From positions 57,011 through 121,010 of the IMG/VR virus record IMGVR_UViG_3300027763_000032: 64,000 nt of DNA; one strand, written 5' to 3'. Shown here piece by piece: positions 39,301-50,800 of this stretch (position 1 is its first letter; each line of letters begins with the position of its first letter). The notes beneath the pieces were generated by a model that saw only the letters and a program-made list of their open reading frames with translations, did no database searches and was not told where the DNA came from. Position numbers and translations under genes: made by a program. This stretch comes from a virus.

Positions 39301-39579
39301 TAGGGTTTTCCATACTTTTGCAGTAGCAGACACATCGCCAGTGTGTACTTTTAATTTTTTGTTAGTTGTATCGTACCATACTTGTCCAGAAATAGCATTT
39401 GGAGGCGGCTGTTGTCTTGCAAAATTCTCCAACATGTGTACAAATGTTTCGTTTTGAATTTCTCCGTAACCGGCATAATTTTTACCGACTAACTGAATAT
39501 CAAGAGTTTGATCAACTGTACCATCTTGTACAGTTGTTACCACTGTTGTATTATCCCATCTGTTTATTGTATATGACAT
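36316..39579 (-). CDS. tail-fibre/baseplate structural protein, 1087 aa, fibre-tip C-terminus
   Basis: The N-terminal ~160 residues share a layout with the two proteins upstream in this operon: IQNETFVHMLENFA, SGQVWYDTTNKKLKVHTGD and PGDLWFDSNKDQLKV. The central part is beta-rich, Thr/Ser/Ala-rich and repetitive, typical of trimeric fibres. The C-terminal ~130 residues (LAEKYLPDADYEVGTVL, then VVSDKPAYLMNKDL and VALKGRVPVKV) resemble the terminal domain of cyanophage tail fibres, a probable receptor-facing tip. It would be assembled at the baseplate. Transcribed from its own late promoter at 39609-39616. Confidence 0.82.
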   Translation of the reverse strand: MSYTINRWDNTTVVTTVQDGTVDQTLDIQLVGKNYAGYGEIQNETFVHMLENFARQQPPPNAISGQVWYDTTNKKLKVHTGDVSATAKVWKTLTGAEYSATEPPFPTPGDLWFDSNKDQLKVRIGGLTADWLTVGPQNAGTGITQMVSRNVIDANNTPHGIIAATVNGAVNFIISEDEFVLNIADPDSTIVGFTDPSSKQIKRGITFPNVDAVGVSGSNGGGTYRLWGTVSNALRLGGKTPDQYLSPVNNLLTLPYQVKVSVDEGLTLGANDDLKIEVIANQPQISARLGGQRITFSVKQNTTPVFPLIIDQAGIRPDLTSSGFNLGSINAKWATVYATNFDGTATQANTLRVGTSYLQASFMATNSGDTLVARKRNLDGSSTISATTFEGNASTATVLKTPRNINGKPFDGSANISIEYTDLVGKPTDPTFATVTLTGAVASDQQAVPKSYVDAKFGVGGILGIAAGGTNASTDTQARSNLKVPRTDGVGATANSTWNINIAPTAVPISLTNTNATLVGTSGAATSTTIVVSNVNTVANTGSVPTGNGYDDLVSVTTNTVGTGSKTWTVQKVPGWQVNDRIKITKAQSGDTITMSGKVTAIDYIALTITVLVDTFTGSGTSLAPWTFQGLADWRVGAKVTGTAITGTVTITAIVADSPALGQQTLTVAFSSQTVAGAGSLTIVATDNGNGIGGNAATATKAKNLSDGTLGDIPYQTAANTTNYLSIGAAGYVLSSTGTVPEWKNLSQISVGNSSQILVADKPTDVGTFYPVFVTGGLPGTGSQPRSIYADQTTFSYDTNQNKLTLGDGVNGYGTVIARVNGDVLSPNGTVVLSQGTGSGTSAYFTGKAATADKLHQARTITLGGILKGSQSFDGSGGITITAEFADNFTISTGSLSGNYVGQLTAGNYVTLNEGVLPYVPGGGDNVTIGVNASSSNVGSSIVARNSSGNFSANEITADRFIGIANEAYFADLAEKYLPDADYEVGTVLTIGGEKEVTASSYGDLAIGVVSDKPAYLMNKDLEGGVAVALKGRVPVKVIGAVRKGQRLVAANDGCAVAAVPHANDVFAIALESSDDTGVKVIEAFIR

Positions 39580-39608
39580 CTAGTAGCCCCTAAAACTAAC
39601 GTTATTAT

Positions 39609-39616
39609 TATTTATC
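39609..39616 (-). promoter_or_regulatory. T4-type late promoter (GATAAATA)
   Basis: Read on the minus strand this is GATAAATA, placing the start of transcription near 39603 and a 24-nt leader before the ATG at 39579. It lies between two fibre genes, giving the distal one extra transcription. Confidence 0.72.
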
Positions 39617-39629
39617 GCTCTTTGTTCTT

Positions 39630-41714
39630 TTAAATTAATGCAAAAAGTTTCCAATTTGTAGCATTTCCTGTAGGGTTTGTTTGTCCTGCTGGTACGTTTG
39701 CAATACAAATCCATTCTTTGTAGTCAAAAATTACAAGATCATTAACTGAGTATGCTGTAGCATTATCCCAATCACCCACTGGCACATAGTCAGTAATATA
39801 TTCCCATGCTAAACTGTTATTTGGTTGTTCAGTAACGACAAATCGCTTGTAAAATCTAGTGGTTACAATGCTAGCTAGCGGTGCTGGAATTACCTGTGTT
39901 TCTATGATATCTTCTACTACTGAGAAGTTTTCATAACTACCTTCACCTTTATTAACTGTATTTTTACTAAATGCAATAGTTTCAGTGCCAGTTAATTCAG
40001 TACCCGTTTGTACTGGTTTATATTGTATAGCGTTAACAACAATTGCCAAATGTGTTGCATGAATTTTAGCAATAGTTCCAAGAATAGCAACACCTTGAGG
40101 GTTATTAACGCCATTATATATAGAAGCAGTATACGTTAAAATTTCAGCTATTTTTTCATTTGCCGCTTCAATTCCGGGCTGTGTTGTTATGTCAAAATCG
40201 CTAATATCTAGTGTTAATGCAATTGGTCGAATACTAACACGCTCATCTACATATTTCTTATTTGGTACATCTGATAAATTACTAGTAACATAATTTAAAT
40301 CTGGTGCATTAGTAAGCGTCTTACCGTCAACATCTATAAAATCTGTAGCAGATGTTATAACTAAATCAGTTGTACTACTAGTAATTGTATTACCGGTAAT
40401 ATTCAATCCAGCGTCCATATCTAACGTGGTTAAATCACCTAGGGTTTTTAAACTTGAATTAACTACAGTAGCTCCTAGTGTAGTGGCCGACAATACAGGA
40501 TTATAATTAATGCTATAAGTCTTGCCAGTAACTATATTAAAATTCTCTGAACTATCCCAACTTGTATGTGCATAAGAATAAGTTAATGTTTTGTCGGTAG
40601 TACCATGTAAAGTAATTCCGCCACCGTCGGCATCGGTATCTGTTACTACACCAGTTGGTGATTTGTTTAGTTCAATATTTTTATCTTCAACTTGTAATGT
40701 AGTTGAATTAATTGTAAAGTTGTCACCTTCAATGATCAAATTACCCGAAACTCTTAAATCTCCAGTAATATCAACTGTCTTTGTTGGGGCTCGATTAAAA
40801 AATCCAACTCTTTGATTTACAGAATCAATGTATATTGCTGTCTTTACACCGCCTACTGGTTGTTTTGTTTTAATTTCAATTGCTCTACTTGACTCACTAT
40901 TTTCAATAACAAAATTGCCGCCTTCAAGTTTTAAACTAGTATCGCCTTGGGCAGAAGTTGTAGTACCAGGATCTCCGCCTAATAATCTAACTCCCGATAC
41001 TGATTGTACCGTTAATGATCCAACAATTGTGCCGTCTTGGTTATTGTATAAAATATCGTCTGCAACTTTAGTTTCGCCTAATGCAGTAACTAGTCCTTCA
41101 GCACGAGAAACAGTGACATTAAACTTAGTGCCAATTAATGTGCCTGCTGAAAATCCAACTCCTATAGGACCGGTGAATCCTTCAATTGCCAATGCTGGTG
41201 TAAATGCACTGTTGCTGAATATACCTAATAATACTCCATTAACAAAAAGTTTAGCAACTACTTTAAGTCTGTTATTAGTATCAATAATATTGTCAATTAT
41301 GAATCCTGAAGTTTTTTGTTGTTCTGTATAGACTGGGCCTGCTAATGTTAAATCAACTCCGTCATAGAAAAATAATTGATTTGTTTCGTTATTGATCCAC
41401 AGATCGCCGGGCACTAAATTAAGAGGACGTATAGAACTTACAAGTGGTCCGCCGCTGGCTCTAAAAGTATTTCCGTCATAGACATTTAATCTACCAGTGC
41501 TAGTATTATACCATAGTTGTCCTTTGATAGGATGTTCTGGTTCTGAACTACTGGAAAAATTTTCTAATAACTTTATCAAGTTTTCATTAAACACTTGACC
41601 AAAATTTGTAACATTTTTTCCGATTAACGTAAGACTACTACTGCCGGTGTCAAATTGACCGTCTGGAATCTCTGCTAATACGTTACCGTCAGTTTTATTA
41701 ATTTTATATGTCAT
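39630..41714 (-). CDS. tail-fibre/baseplate structural protein, 694 aa
   Basis: Second of three paralogues. The N-terminus shows the same order of motifs: NENLIKLLENFSSSSEPEHP, KGQLWYNTSTGRLNVYDGN, PGDLWINNETNQLFFYDG. The middle includes a segment with DITGDLRVSGNLIIEGDNF (a beta-helical fibre repeat), and the end (VGDWDNATAYSVNDLVIFD, then WICIANVPAGQ) looks like a carbohydrate-binding or chitin-binding-like module. It overlaps the next gene upstream in the operon by 1 bp. Role inferred: fibre or baseplate protein. Confidence 0.8.
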   Translation of the reverse strand: MTYKINKTDGNVLAEIPDGQFDTGSSSLTLIGKNVTNFGQVFNENLIKLLENFSSSSEPEHPIKGQLWYNTSTGRLNVYDGNTFRASGGPLVSSIRPLNLVPGDLWINNETNQLFFYDGVDLTLAGPVYTEQQKTSGFIIDNIIDTNNRLKVVAKLFVNGVLLGIFSNSAFTPALAIEGFTGPIGVGFSAGTLIGTKFNVTVSRAEGLVTALGETKVADDILYNNQDGTIVGSLTVQSVSGVRLLGGDPGTTTSAQGDTSLKLEGGNFVIENSESSRAIEIKTKQPVGGVKTAIYIDSVNQRVGFFNRAPTKTVDITGDLRVSGNLIIEGDNFTINSTTLQVEDKNIELNKSPTGVVTDTDADGGGITLHGTTDKTLTYSYAHTSWDSSENFNIVTGKTYSINYNPVLSATTLGATVVNSSLKTLGDLTTLDMDAGLNITGNTITSSTTDLVITSATDFIDVDGKTLTNAPDLNYVTSNLSDVPNKKYVDERVSIRPIALTLDISDFDITTQPGIEAANEKIAEILTYTASIYNGVNNPQGVAILGTIAKIHATHLAIVVNAIQYKPVQTGTELTGTETIAFSKNTVNKGEGSYENFSVVEDIIETQVIPAPLASIVTTRFYKRFVVTEQPNNSLAWEYITDYVPVGDWDNATAYSVNDLVIFDYKEWICIANVPAGQTNPTGNATNWKLFALI

Positions 41715-44161
41715 TATCTATAGTCCGAATCGTAATCTGTTAATTTGCCTGTCCAAATAATCATATTTAGAGCTAGGAACGGGTTCATAATACTAAACGG
41801 TTGGCCAAATGGTCCGCCAACTGGTTCTGTTAATATGCCGCCGCTTGTTCTTAAAAGTCTGCCTGTATCGTTTGCACCACCTAAACCCTTAACTGGAATA
41901 GAATCAGTATCAGCCAATTCTGTTGGGCTGTATGCGCCAAATCTTCCATCTCGATTGCCTGTTAAATCATGTTCGTGATCAGGAAGATTATTTACTGTTA
42001 AATTCATCTGTTCATCGCCAGCGCCAATACGTACAACTGTGGGATCAGCATAGTCAATAGTTGCGTTTGGATCAGTAACTCGGCCAGCTGGACTTGTAAT
42101 AGTATCAATCTTTGACGAAATACTATTTCTATCAGGAACTTTTTTACCATTAAACATATTATCAGCGCCAAGCGGGAAGCGACCTCTTAAGTCAGGAAGT
42201 TTAAATGTGTCAAATCCTTTTGTTCCTAACGGATTATTTGTAGCGTCATATGCATTGGCATTGCCGTATAGTCCAGAAATTACATTATATAATGCTTCAT
42301 ATCGTATTCTAGGAACTTCTGATCCGTCACATAGTAACCAACCCATTGGAGGTGTAAGGCCTGCGTATGGCACAACGGTACCCACTGGCAGTTGCGGGAT
42401 TGCTGAAAATAATGTATTCTTTTTAATTTTCTTAAGGCCGGCAGTTCCTTGACTTATTAAGAAATCATCAGCTTCGCCCAAGTCGGCTGCTTTTGCTACT
42501 TCTGCTTTATCAGAAACAAATGTTTCACTAAGATTAGTAACAAACTGTTTTCTATTACCTAATACTCCAGACGGACTAATAGTTCCAGCAATGGCTTGCG
42601 GGCCTGTAGCTGTTCCGTTAAATGTTATATAAGTTCGTGTTCCTTCAATAACATTATATGTTCCACGATATGCCACTGGAGTAATATTAGATACAACTAC
42701 TACGGTACCTGCCGGAAAAGGTATTACAGTTTGAGCATCAAATTCAAGTTTAATAACAGTTCCGTTACCCGATGCAACAGTAGTAGTCACCGGATTAGTT
42801 CCAGTCTTGCCATCAAATTCAATTTCGTTACTAGTTACATCACCAATCATTTCAAAGATTGTTGAACTAGCTAAGTTTGTAGCAGATCCATCTACTGTTC
42901 CCTTGACAGTTCCTATTAATTTTCCATTAAACTCAGTTGCGGCAAATACTTTATTAGCATATATGTTATTAAATTGTTTTCCGCCTTCGACTGTAGGATC
43001 AGACCCAATTGAAGAACCATTATTAGTTGCAGGTAATATGTTTGTTCCAACAGTGATTTTACCATCTAAACTAATATTTCCGCCAACAAATAAACTCTTT
43101 TCAATACCTGCTCCACCCGCTAATTGGAATGCTCCTGTAACAATACTTGTAGAATCTGTTGTTCCCTTAATGAATAACTGCCCTGACGAGTCTGGATTTT
43201 CTTCTGTTAACCCAAGTCGTATATTTCCACTAATGTCTAATGCTTCTTGCGGAGCAATGTTGTTAATACCCACACGCTCTTGACTGTCTACACGGATAAC
43301 AACTCGTTCGTTACCGTTGTTATTAACACGAATATCTAGACTAGATCCGGATGTCTTTTGGTAAATGTATCCAACACCGTTGTCAACTGCAAGTTCCATT
43401 TGGCCGTCTGCGCCGATTTGAATACCTGTGTTGCTTTTAACGTTAAGACCTTTATAGTTGTTAGTAATTACATCGCCGCGTAAAAAATTGTCTGCTTCAA
43501 GACCGGTTGACAAATATCCCGATACAATTAACTTACTGGCTTTTTCTGCTGTACCAAAATAACCGTTATATAGGCTACTAAGCGTTACACCTGCGTAGAT
43601 ATAAGGAAAGCCGGGTAAAGTAGTTTTAGGTTGAAATTTTTCAGTGCTGAATATTGCTACACGGAATCCACCAACATAATTACTAATAACAGTACGCTCA
43701 ATATTATCAGTGTCTCTAAAACTTTCTGGTTCAGCTCCGGTTCTAGCTCCTGCACTAAAGCGTGGACCAACTAAGATCCAACCCGATCCAGAGAATAAGA
43801 ATAATTGTTGTGTATCAGTATTAACCCATAGATCGCCCGGTAAACTGTTACCCGCATCTGGTTGATTTCCGCTAGATTTTTTAAGTCCGCCTGCGGCAAC
43901 CCACTGAGTTCCATCATATACATTTAATTGTTTTATACTAGCATTAGTGTCATACCATAGTTGACCCTTAACTGGATTGACTGGTTCGCTAGTGTTTGCA
44001 AAATTTTCTAATAGGTGTAGGAAGTTTTCACCAAGTGCTTGTCCATAACCTGTAGTATTTCGTCCTGGAAAATTAAGACTGGTAACTGAATTCGTAGTAT
44101 TATCATCTACGGCTAACGGAGTGTTATTAATTTGATCGGTAAAACGAATTTGGTATGCCAT
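41714..44161 (-). CDS. short-tail-fibre-like protein with tail-collar domain, 815 aa
   Basis: Third paralogue (GENFLHLLENFANTSEPVNP, KGQLWYDTNASIKQLNVYDG, PGDLWVNTDTQQLFLFSG). The C-terminal part contains a phage tail-collar domain: VGTVVPYAGLTPPMGWLLCDG and FKLPDLRGRFPLGADNMF, as in T4 gp12. PDHEHDLTG is an HxH motif like the metal-binding tip of gp12. It would bind the cell surface when the baseplate opens. Position after gp6 and the giant protein fits the T4 gp10-gp12 part of the baseplate set. Confidence 0.85.
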   Translation of the reverse strand: MAYQIRFTDQINNTPLAVDDNTTNSVTSLNFPGRNTTGYGQALGENFLHLLENFANTSEPVNPVKGQLWYDTNASIKQLNVYDGTQWVAAGGLKKSSGNQPDAGNSLPGDLWVNTDTQQLFLFSGSGWILVGPRFSAGARTGAEPESFRDTDNIERTVISNYVGGFRVAIFSTEKFQPKTTLPGFPYIYAGVTLSSLYNGYFGTAEKASKLIVSGYLSTGLEADNFLRGDVITNNYKGLNVKSNTGIQIGADGQMELAVDNGVGYIYQKTSGSSLDIRVNNNGNERVVIRVDSQERVGINNIAPQEALDISGNIRLGLTEENPDSSGQLFIKGTTDSTSIVTGAFQLAGGAGIEKSLFVGGNISLDGKITVGTNILPATNNGSSIGSDPTVEGGKQFNNIYANKVFAATEFNGKLIGTVKGTVDGSATNLASSTIFEMIGDVTSNEIEFDGKTGTNPVTTTVASGNGTVIKLEFDAQTVIPFPAGTVVVVSNITPVAYRGTYNVIEGTRTYITFNGTATGPQAIAGTISPSGVLGNRKQFVTNLSETFVSDKAEVAKAADLGEADDFLISQGTAGLKKIKKNTLFSAIPQLPVGTVVPYAGLTPPMGWLLCDGSEVPRIRYEALYNVISGLYGNANAYDATNNPLGTKGFDTFKLPDLRGRFPLGADNMFNGKKVPDRNSISSKIDTITSPAGRVTDPNATIDYADPTVVRIGAGDEQMNLTVNNLPDHEHDLTGNRDGRFGAYSPTELADTDSIPVKGLGGANDTGRLLRTSGGILTEPVGGPFGQPFSIMNPFLALNMIIWTGKLTDYDSDYR

Positions 44162-44163
44162 GT

Positions 44164-44778
44164 TTACGCTCCGTTAAAACCTGTTAGACTTTGCACTCTA
44201 ACGGTGTAATCAATTTGAATTAAACGATTTAGTGATTTTTGTACAGGATGGAATATAACATGAGTTAATAATTTACCTGTTCCTGTTGGATTGTAAGCCC
44301 TAAGACCTAACTCATCAAACACATATTCACCGTCTAAGTATGTTGTGTTGTCAAATGCTTCTTGATTATTAGGCTCGCCGTAGTCTAGCAAGCAAGTGAC
44401 TAAAATATCTGTATAGTTTGTTCCGGTAACATGACGAACATCAATCTTATTACGAGTTGGATCAACGTTATTTGTGCTACGATCGTTGACTACTTTGGTA
44501 TAGGTTTCGTTGTACAAACTACTATTTGATCCCGTTGTATTTGGCGTCAAATATGTAATGATTCCTGTTGGGTCTACTGCTGTGCCACCGTTGCCGAAGC
44601 TCATTTGATATATTGTTCCTATACCCTCGTTTGCGAGACTCTGTGCCAAGGCAATGCTCATATTCTCATAATGAATAGCATTACGTTTGTTAACGATTAC
44701 TTCTTGAGAGACGGGATCCCAAATTTTAATATGTCCTTGGAGTAATATTCCCGAATTTTCATCTGGTTTTGTTGTCAT
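44164..44778 (-). CDS. baseplate/tail structural protein, 204 aa
   Basis: Located between the giant protein and the fibre genes, in the place of T4 gp8/gp9-class baseplate proteins, but no direct match to either was recognised. Features: GILLQGHIKIWDPVSQEVIV at the N-terminus, IYQMSFGNGGTAVDPTGII and a C-terminal segment LIQIDYTVRVQSLTGFNG. Beta-rich composition. A late promoter variant precedes it. Conserved in T4-like marine phages as far as I recall. Confidence 0.72.
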   Translation of the reverse strand: MTTKPDENSGILLQGHIKIWDPVSQEVIVNKRNAIHYENMSIALAQSLANEGIGTIYQMSFGNGGTAVDPTGIITYLTPNTTGSNSSLYNETYTKVVNDRSTNNVDPTRNKIDVRHVTGTNYTDILVTCLLDYGEPNNQEAFDNTTYLDGEYVFDELGLRAYNPTGTGKLLTHVIFHPVQKSLNRLIQIDYTVRVQSLTGFNGA

Positions 44779-44799
44779 GTTGTTTTCACCTATACAATG

Positions 44800-44807
44800 T
44801 ATTTATT
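44800..44807 (-). promoter_or_regulatory. late promoter variant (AATAAATA)
   Basis: On the minus strand the sequence is AATAAATA, one base from the consensus. The start of transcription would be near 44794 and the ATG follows at 44778 with TAGGTG as a weak ribosome site. It would restart transcription downstream of the giant gene. Confidence 0.55.
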
Positions 44808-44819
44808 TTAATAGTTTTC

Positions 44820-47800
44820 TTATACTTTATTCTTGTCCGGCATCAAAGCGTAAGTTGATCTAATAAACTTAGCCGGATCAGACCCGGAATCAGCTAAACC
44901 AACCCCTTCTGTAGTCCATGCTTGTCCCACACGCTTTTGAACTACAATATACTGCCCTGCTTCGGGTACTTCAGTTAATCGGATCTGCATTGGCTGCTGA
45001 TTGCTTGCAGAAGTTACTGAAAATTCTGCTTCATATGCTTTGTCGCCGCTTGGACTATCTGGTCCAAGATTAGGATTCCAAATAGTATACGAGGTTTTAC
45101 GTAATCTACGACCCGCTACAAATACTTCTACATCATTACACTGGTTGTATGCTGACGGTATGGTTTTTCTATACCAACTAGCATCTGCAACAGGTACAGT
45201 TAGTTTAAAATCTAATTGTATCTTTAGATACTTAATTCCCTTAGAAATTACTCTACTAGTTGGTACTTGATTATTAATATTGAATATTAATGATCCTATT
45301 GTATTTGCACTAGTAGCTGTAACTGTAAATGTAGTCAAACTGTCAATAGACGTAATAATTGCTAGGGCGCCAAAATTTCCTGCGCCAGAAACTTTACTAA
45401 CAACTTGTCCTACAAGTAGGCCGCTTGTATTATTAGGAATAGTTATTCCATTTTTTACATAAGACCCAGTTAATGTAACTGTAGATACTAACCCCGCAGT
45501 ACTAATAGTGCCTGCAATGGTTACAGTTTTTACATCTTCTGTTCCCTTAAACACTATAGAACCGTAGGTATTTGCAGTAGTTGATTTAATAGTAATTTGC
45601 GTATTACTATTAACTTCAGTAATTACAGTAAGGCCGCCAATTGATCCGTCACCGCTAATTTTAGTTAGTACCATACCTGCACGGAATATACTGTTAGCAT
45701 TTGATAGGCCAGTTATTGTAGTAGTTAGACTTGCATCTGTTACTATACCGCTAGCTGAAACTGTTGTAAATTGTGGCAGTGACGAAATTGGAGGATTATA
45801 TATTACTAAATCATATGCACCAACTGATTTTGCAGGGGTTACGAATGTTAATTGTGTATTACTTATTCTGTTAACTACACAATCAACATCGCCAACAAAT
45901 ACCTTAACATTAATTTTAAATCCAGTTCCAGTAACGGTCACTGTTTGGCTTCCAGACAAGTCAGCTGTTTGATCTTCTCCTGGGAATGTCACTGATGTTA
46001 TTGTTAGTTCTGGAGAGTTAGTATAAATGCTAGCGCCATTAGTGTATCCGTCCGATACAGTTACCGATGACATAAATTCATCTTTATACGGAACAGTTTG
46101 AATGACACTTTGATCTCTTACTAAAGTTCCTTCGGCATAAACAGTTTTAACTCCAGTGCCTAAAGTACCTCGTTTTAGTTGTCGAATAACATTACCGTCT
46201 TTTTTCAAGTACTCAATGCGTTCACTATCAATAAACACTACACCAGGTTTGTTTAATCTAGCACTTGGTTCAGGTAGTACTGATCCGTCAACTAGCTCTA
46301 TAGCGGTGTCATAATAATTTAATGTCTTAGCTAGTGTGGTTGAGGACGCATCATCAATTCTTGAGTAAGAATTTTTGTTTAGCATGTCTTTGAATATTTT
46401 ATAACCAAAACTACTTCTTGTTACTTTATTACTAAATGCAATTATGTCTATAATATCAGTTTCTACAAAATCTATTCTTGGTGTAAAACTAATATGATTC
46501 ATATTGCTTTCTAGTGCATAATCAACGTCTGGGGTTAACAGCTTATTGTTTAGAGTTATCCAAACATATTGAGAAGCCACAGCAGGTCTACGCAGTTTAA
46601 TACGTCCGCCGGCTAACTGATTATATCTGTAATATTCTTTGGCTCCAGCAACTAGCGTTGATGCTGAAGTAGTTCTATCATGCTCACGTTCAATTTCAAG
46701 TATATCATGGTTACTAAAAGTAATAACAGTGATTACTGTGTTAGCAGTATATTCTCCTAACAACTCGATAGATAAATTATTATCTGTGGAAATTATATTG
46801 TAGTCAGAATTTGCAACTATTGATAATGAAATTTTATCTCCAGTTTTTGCAACACCTTTTTTAACTTTAAGTTGATTGTTAATTGGGAACCAAAAGTAGT
46901 CAATACCTTGCACAATGTTTACACCGTTAACTGCTACAATAACTGTGCTACTGTCTACAGTATTAAATGCATATCTTGAACTGTCAACAGTATATGTTCT
47001 ACTAGTTCCTGCTACTATAAAATAGAAAGTATCAGCAGGTCTCAAAATACTACCGTCAGTTACTACTAACACATTATTAGCTAGAGGTTTAACAAATTCA
47101 GGATCTGTTGTTAGTTCGTATGTAGTGTCTACACCGTTATGCACAATAGTTTGTTTTTGTACTTTACTAATTGAGTCAACTGCTGATCCTAAAATTGTAT
47201 AGTTGATAATTGCGCCTTCAGTAGGCGGTACAGCAAATCGTATACCAATAGTACCCACTAAGGTATATTGACTATCTGTTTTAAAAACAATTACGTCAAC
47301 TGCTTCACCGTCAATAGTTACAAATGCTGTTGCGTTAGTACTCCATCTAGCAACTGATACAAATTCATCAGTAGTTCCATCGCCAACAAAATAATCTAAA
47401 TCAAGAATATTTAAACCGTTTTGACTTAGGCTAGTAATAACAATTTCAGAATTAGTTGGATAGCTGGTAATTAATTCTATTTGATTTGTGATTGTATCAA
47501 CTGAATAATTAACATTTTGTTTAATGACATTTCCAGCTACTTTTACAATAACAGATGATGATGTTCCTGGACGCTGTCCAATGTCATAGACTTCTATTCC
47601 AGCTTGTTTTAGATAACGATTGCTTTCAATTATAGGGGCACCATCACCAATTTTATGGTAGACAGTGATATCGACTGTATCTACAACTTGGCCGGTAACT
47701 ACTTCTTCTGGGGCATAGCTTGAGGTAGGTGTAACAAATCCGTCACCGTCAACATTGATGTCTTCTGCGGCTAATCCGGTAGCACTTACATAGGCAAAGT

Positions 47801-50800
47801 CGCCGCCAAATAATTGAGTATCGTATTGTATATCACTAGGTTTAAAGCTACCATCACTAGTATTCTTTCTTAGTATGATACTATCCCCAGCTTGAATGTC
47901 TATGCCAAATGCTGTGGTGAATGTTGTGTTATTAGGTATTACAATCGGACCTGTACTTACACCGTCACCGATAAAAGAATTCATAATAGCATCTTGATTT
48001 ACAATACTTGGGAAATTCTCAATTTCATTTTGTACAGTATTAACTTTTCCGTTAAGTGTAACTGTGGCTCCAGGCGTTATTATTCCTGCAGTTGTTACAA
48101 CATCAAATCTATCGTTGCCGGTTGCTAATGCCTTAGCGTATGTACTTGTTATACGTACACTAGTGCTGTTAATAACTTCACCAATATAATACGTTTTACC
48201 AGAAGCATATCCCTGAATAGTACCATTGCTCAGTGTGCCGGTTATTCTAATGCTTTGTCCGACTAGTCTTAAACCGCTTGGTAAAATCAATCTTCCAAAA
48301 ATATCAAATATTTGTACAGAAGCAATAGTGCTTGTTCCCTCGTATGCAACCAGTTGACTAGCACCAGTAGTTATTAAAGCAATTGCATTATCTCTAGCGA
48401 ATTGTGCTGTAACTGCATTTTGCTGGGTAACAATATAATCTGAATTTAAATTATTGTAGATTTCCTGCTTGGCATCTTTTACTTCTTGTCGTTGATCTAT
48501 TAACTGTTGATCGCCAAAAACAATTGCATTGTCTAATGCAATTTGCGCTTGAAGCAATAGAGCCTCGGCGGCAGTTCTAGCATCAAATAGTATATCAAGC
48601 TGACGTGTTAGATCCGCAAGTAATGTAATGTTAAAATCTTTATCTTCTTGAGCAGTAGCTAAGCCGTTTACAATAGCTAGTTTTTCATTTTTAACAGCAA
48701 TTAATTTGTCAAGTAAAGGTTTGACTTTAATATAATTTGGATCATCTAGTCGTCTATTAAAAGTTTCTGTTGTTCTAAACGAATATGTGCCAGACGCTGC
48801 CTGTACTAATGCTTTAGTTAATGTTATTTTTGCGCCAACAATGTCTGATACAGTAGTATTTGACTGAATGCCAGTTCCTAAAACTAACTGACCTTTTTTA
48901 ATTCCATTGGCGTTAGTAACAGACAAAGATGAGCTATTAACATCTCCGGTACCTAGCGGAGTTGCTGTGATATAACTTCTATTGCCGGTCCAGTATACGT
49001 TGATGTATTCTATTTCTGTAGGAGCATAGTTTAAGGTAAATGATCTAGCAATGCCGTCACTCTTAATTAAGAAGTCTGTGAAGTCTGGATCAAATTGATC
49101 GTAGCCTGTGGTAAACCAAGGCAATGCGTCATATCCCGACCCTACATCAAAACCAATACCTGCAATTTCTACGCCGCCGTAATCAACGCCTTGCATTAGT
49201 TGACCGAGATCCTTGCCTAGTTGACCGAATTCAGGATTATAAAAATAATTGATTCTATCAGCCGCATCTAACAAGCTAATATTTTTGTGGTATTCAATTA
49301 CAACTTTAGATAAGTTTGCCGGTGCTGAATTAAACTGCAATATTCCTTTATAACGAGGATATGAGTAACTAGGATCAAGTTCATTGAATACTATGTAATC
49401 AGCCCCTAAAATTTCTCCGTTGTTATCAGATACTGTGGTGCGTGTTTTGATAACATCAATTGGCCACTTTAATTCAAATCTAGTTTTAGATCCGCTGGCA
49501 ATAAATGTTTCCTTGGCTAATATTGAACCAAATGTATATTCAGGGGATACTCTATCAAATTTAATACCAATCTTTGTTGATCGTACTAGACTGTTAGATA
49601 ATATAGCCACTGCTCTAGCAGGTGTGCCGCCATCGGCAATTGATCCTTCTATTCTAATAATAGGAGTTACTAGGAAATTTTCTTTAAATGGGTCACTAAT
49701 AACAATAGTAGAAATTTTGCCAGATGATAGATACGCCTTAGCACTAATAGTAGCAGGTGCCGGTTCAATAGTTACAATAGGAGCAGTTACATAACCTGAG
49801 CCGCCATCTACTATTCGTATTTCTGTTAAATTAAATCCAGTGCTGTATAACCAATCACTATATGGATATTGCTTGATGTCATTGCTACTGTATGTTAATA
49901 TGCCGTCTGAAATACTAGTTTGAAACGGTATTACTGTATTAGTAGTCTGGTCATATTTTGGCGGTAAGTCAAAATCAGACACTTGACTACCAGTTGGTTC
50001 AAAAATTTCATAAGTGCTAACAAACTCACGAATTTTACTTCTATAAGGTTTAGCCTCATTGATATATTCTTGATAACTAGGCAAGTTATCGTTTTGATAC
50101 GTAGGTTTTTGTTTTAAAGGACCAAGATTATGTTTTGATCGTACAAAACTTGTTTTAAAGGCCCAGTCAATAGACTTTTGCTCACTAAATGCATATCTTA
50201 AACTGGCAAAGAATAATTCTTTATATTCTTTGGCCAAGTTGTCAACAAAAATTATATTTTTAATTGTATTAAGAATAATTGTTAATTCAGCTTTGGGTTG
50301 ATCGTCAAACACGTAAGAGTCAAATGTTGGGCCGTCAAAACCTTCTGCATTATCTGCAAAGCGATATAGATTATCAGTAAACTTAATTGTGCCGGACTGA
50401 CGACCAACAATTTTATAATTAACTGTTGTTTCAAGAACTTCTTGGTTGTCAATTTTTTCTAATAGTACCCAACCGCCAATACCTTGATTGTTAACCTTTA
50501 CTATTTCGCCAATTTCAATATTGGCACTAGGTAGCTGATATGCAAAATCAAGAATATGATCTAATTTAGTAAACTCACTGTATCCTGCAGAATACCAATC
50601 AATATATTTCCAATAACGAGTAGTGTCATATGTCTGTGAACGTTCTCTAAACCATGTTTTCTTTAAAGAGTTCCATGTGTACAGTGCCCATCTATTGTTT
50701 GCAGTTTCGTCTGAGGTAACTAAAACAGATAGTGTTCTTACAGATAAACTAGTTGACTCAAGGTATCCGTTACCTGGTTTGTCAACAGTCGCTGAAATAA

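Noticed and set aside
36316-44161. Long plus-strand frames opposite the fibre genes (for example near 40828-41331 and 42807-43283)
   Set aside because: They are rich in Pro/Ser/Val repeats typical of the reverse complement of Thr/Ser/Gly-rich fibre genes, lack ribosome sites, and lie entirely within confident minus-strand genes.
47892-48128. Cys/Tyr-rich plus-strand frame inside the giant gene
   Set aside because: Composition is that of a shadow frame, and the minus-strand frame is uninterrupted through this region.
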